DNA of 64,000 nucleotides, from NCBI RefSeq assembly GCF_038502225.1, contig NC_091312.1:36088832-36152831 (forward strand), given 5' to 3'. Made by a program: the position numbers and the translations under genes. The notes beneath the pieces were generated by a model. It did not search any database. It saw only the letters and a list, made by a program, of their open reading frames with translations, and was not told the DNA's origin. Shown one piece after another: positions 63,205 through 64,000 of the stretch (positions are counted from its first letter, which is position 1; every line of letters starts with the position of its first letter). The stretch comes from Cherax quadricarinatus. Taxonomy: Eukaryota > Arthropoda > Malacostraca > Decapoda > Parastacidae.

Positions 63205-63677
63205 TTCTTCTTTCTTTCAACACACCGGCCGTATCCCACCGAGGCAGGGTGGCCCAAAAGGAAAAACAAAAGTTTCTCGTTTTACATTTAGTAATATATA
63301 CAGGAGAAGGGGTTACTAGCCCCTTGCTCCCGGCATTTCAGTCGCCTCTTACAACATGCATGGCTTACGGAGGAAGAATTCTGTTCCACTTCCCCATGGA
63401 GGTAAGAGGAAATAAACAAGAACAAGAACTAGAAAGAAAATAGAAGAAAACCAGAGGGGTGTGTGTGTACATATGCTTGTACATGTATGTGTAGTGCGAC
63501 CTAAGTGCAAGTAGAAGTAGCAAGATGTACCTGAAATCTTGCATGTTTATGAGACAGACAAAAGACACCAGCAATCCTACCATCATGTAAAACAATTACA
63601 GGCTTTCGTTGTACACTCACTTGGCAGGACGGTAGTACCTCCTTGGGCGGTTGCTGTTTACCAATCTACTACCTAGG
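63205..63677 (-). mobile_element. Full-length SINE-like element with perfect 12-bp target duplication
   Basis: ATATTTTATATA at 63193-63204 and 63678-63689. 473 bp on the minus strand: (CTTT)n start, complement of GGATACGGCCGGTGTGTTGA, full body, and complement of CCTAGGTAGTAGATTGGTAA at the right end. The best boundary reference for the family. Confidence 0.94.
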
Positions 63678-63689
63678 ATATTTTATATA

Positions 63690-64000
63690 TGTTCTGATGA
63701 TAATACTTGTGTAGCTGTACCTAAATATACTTACACACTGAACTGGTGTGTGTAGGTACACATTAAAATCACTGGGAATGTCCCTCGAGTCTTAACACAA
63801 TAGTAATACTAATAGTATGTAATAATAATCACTCTTGGGCACATTAAATGTCGTATTTTACATTAATATAGACATTTTCATTAATCCATCTATGATATTT
63901 TCTACAAAATTACATAAGAAACATGTTACAGAGTATATAAACATGCTATATTTATATGCTGGGCAGAGGGAAAACATTGTTTTCTCTGGTCCAGCACCAA
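63690..64000. other. Window end, intronic, nothing recognised
   Basis: AT-rich sequence; the host gene's remaining SH3 exon(s) are not in it. Confidence 0.5.

Overview
This is a eukaryotic, AT-rich, intron-dominated window. Its repeat families (RTE-type LINEs sharing a short 3' tail with a SINE-like family, Penelope-like elements, TTAA-flanked and TA-flanked MITEs, tRNA-like SINEs) look to me like those of a decapod crustacean, possibly a crayfish or relative. That assignment is inference from memory, not a search result.

One host gene is visible. It runs on the + strand across the whole window and is open at both ends. Five exons keep frame and splice phase: 905-1090 and 2006-2212 (end of the F-BAR domain and the linker with the YKSGFTPPGDIPFDDL signature), 26127-26248 and 37166-37663 (HR1 domain split by an intron, then a Ser/Thr-rich linker with threonine runs), and 59837-60000 (acidic linker and first strand of the SH3 domain, GTCRALYSFE). 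This order identifies a Cip4/TOCA-1/FNBP1-family protein, which couples membrane curvature to Cdc42 and actin assembly. The introns are about 0.9, 23.9, 10.9 and 22.2 kb; most of the window is intron.

The introns are layered transposon debris. (1) RTE-type LINE copies occur at 8087-9728, 14643-15966, 21945-24595, 39897-41012, 41013-42200, 54672-58053 (the most complete), 58159-58641 and 60590-61143, with older remnants. (2) A ~473-bp SINE-like family with 12-bp target duplications is present in many copies; its first ~400 bp match the 5' leader of the RTE LINE and its last ~40 bp match the LINE tail. (3) Penelope-like elements include a GIY-YIG endonuclease fragment at 18648-19417 and several fold-back derivatives with 12-14 bp target duplications and hammerhead-ribozyme-like motifs. 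(4) Two TTAA-flanked, piggyBac-type families occur: A (~1.05 kb) and B (~0.2 kb). (5) TA-flanked elements include an internally deleted Tigger/pogo-like copy at 19609-20583. (6) A Ty3-like gag/protease fragment and a solo-LTR-like insert sit inside a ~5 kb TTAA-flanked composite at 29709-34659.

Several insertions can be proven inside the window, because another copy supplies the empty target site: family A in a Tigger-like remnant, family B in a SINE, the ~5 kb composite in a TA MITE, and a LINE fragment in a SINE in an older SINE. No protein-coding gene other than the host gene is supported. All transposon ORFs are broken or truncated.
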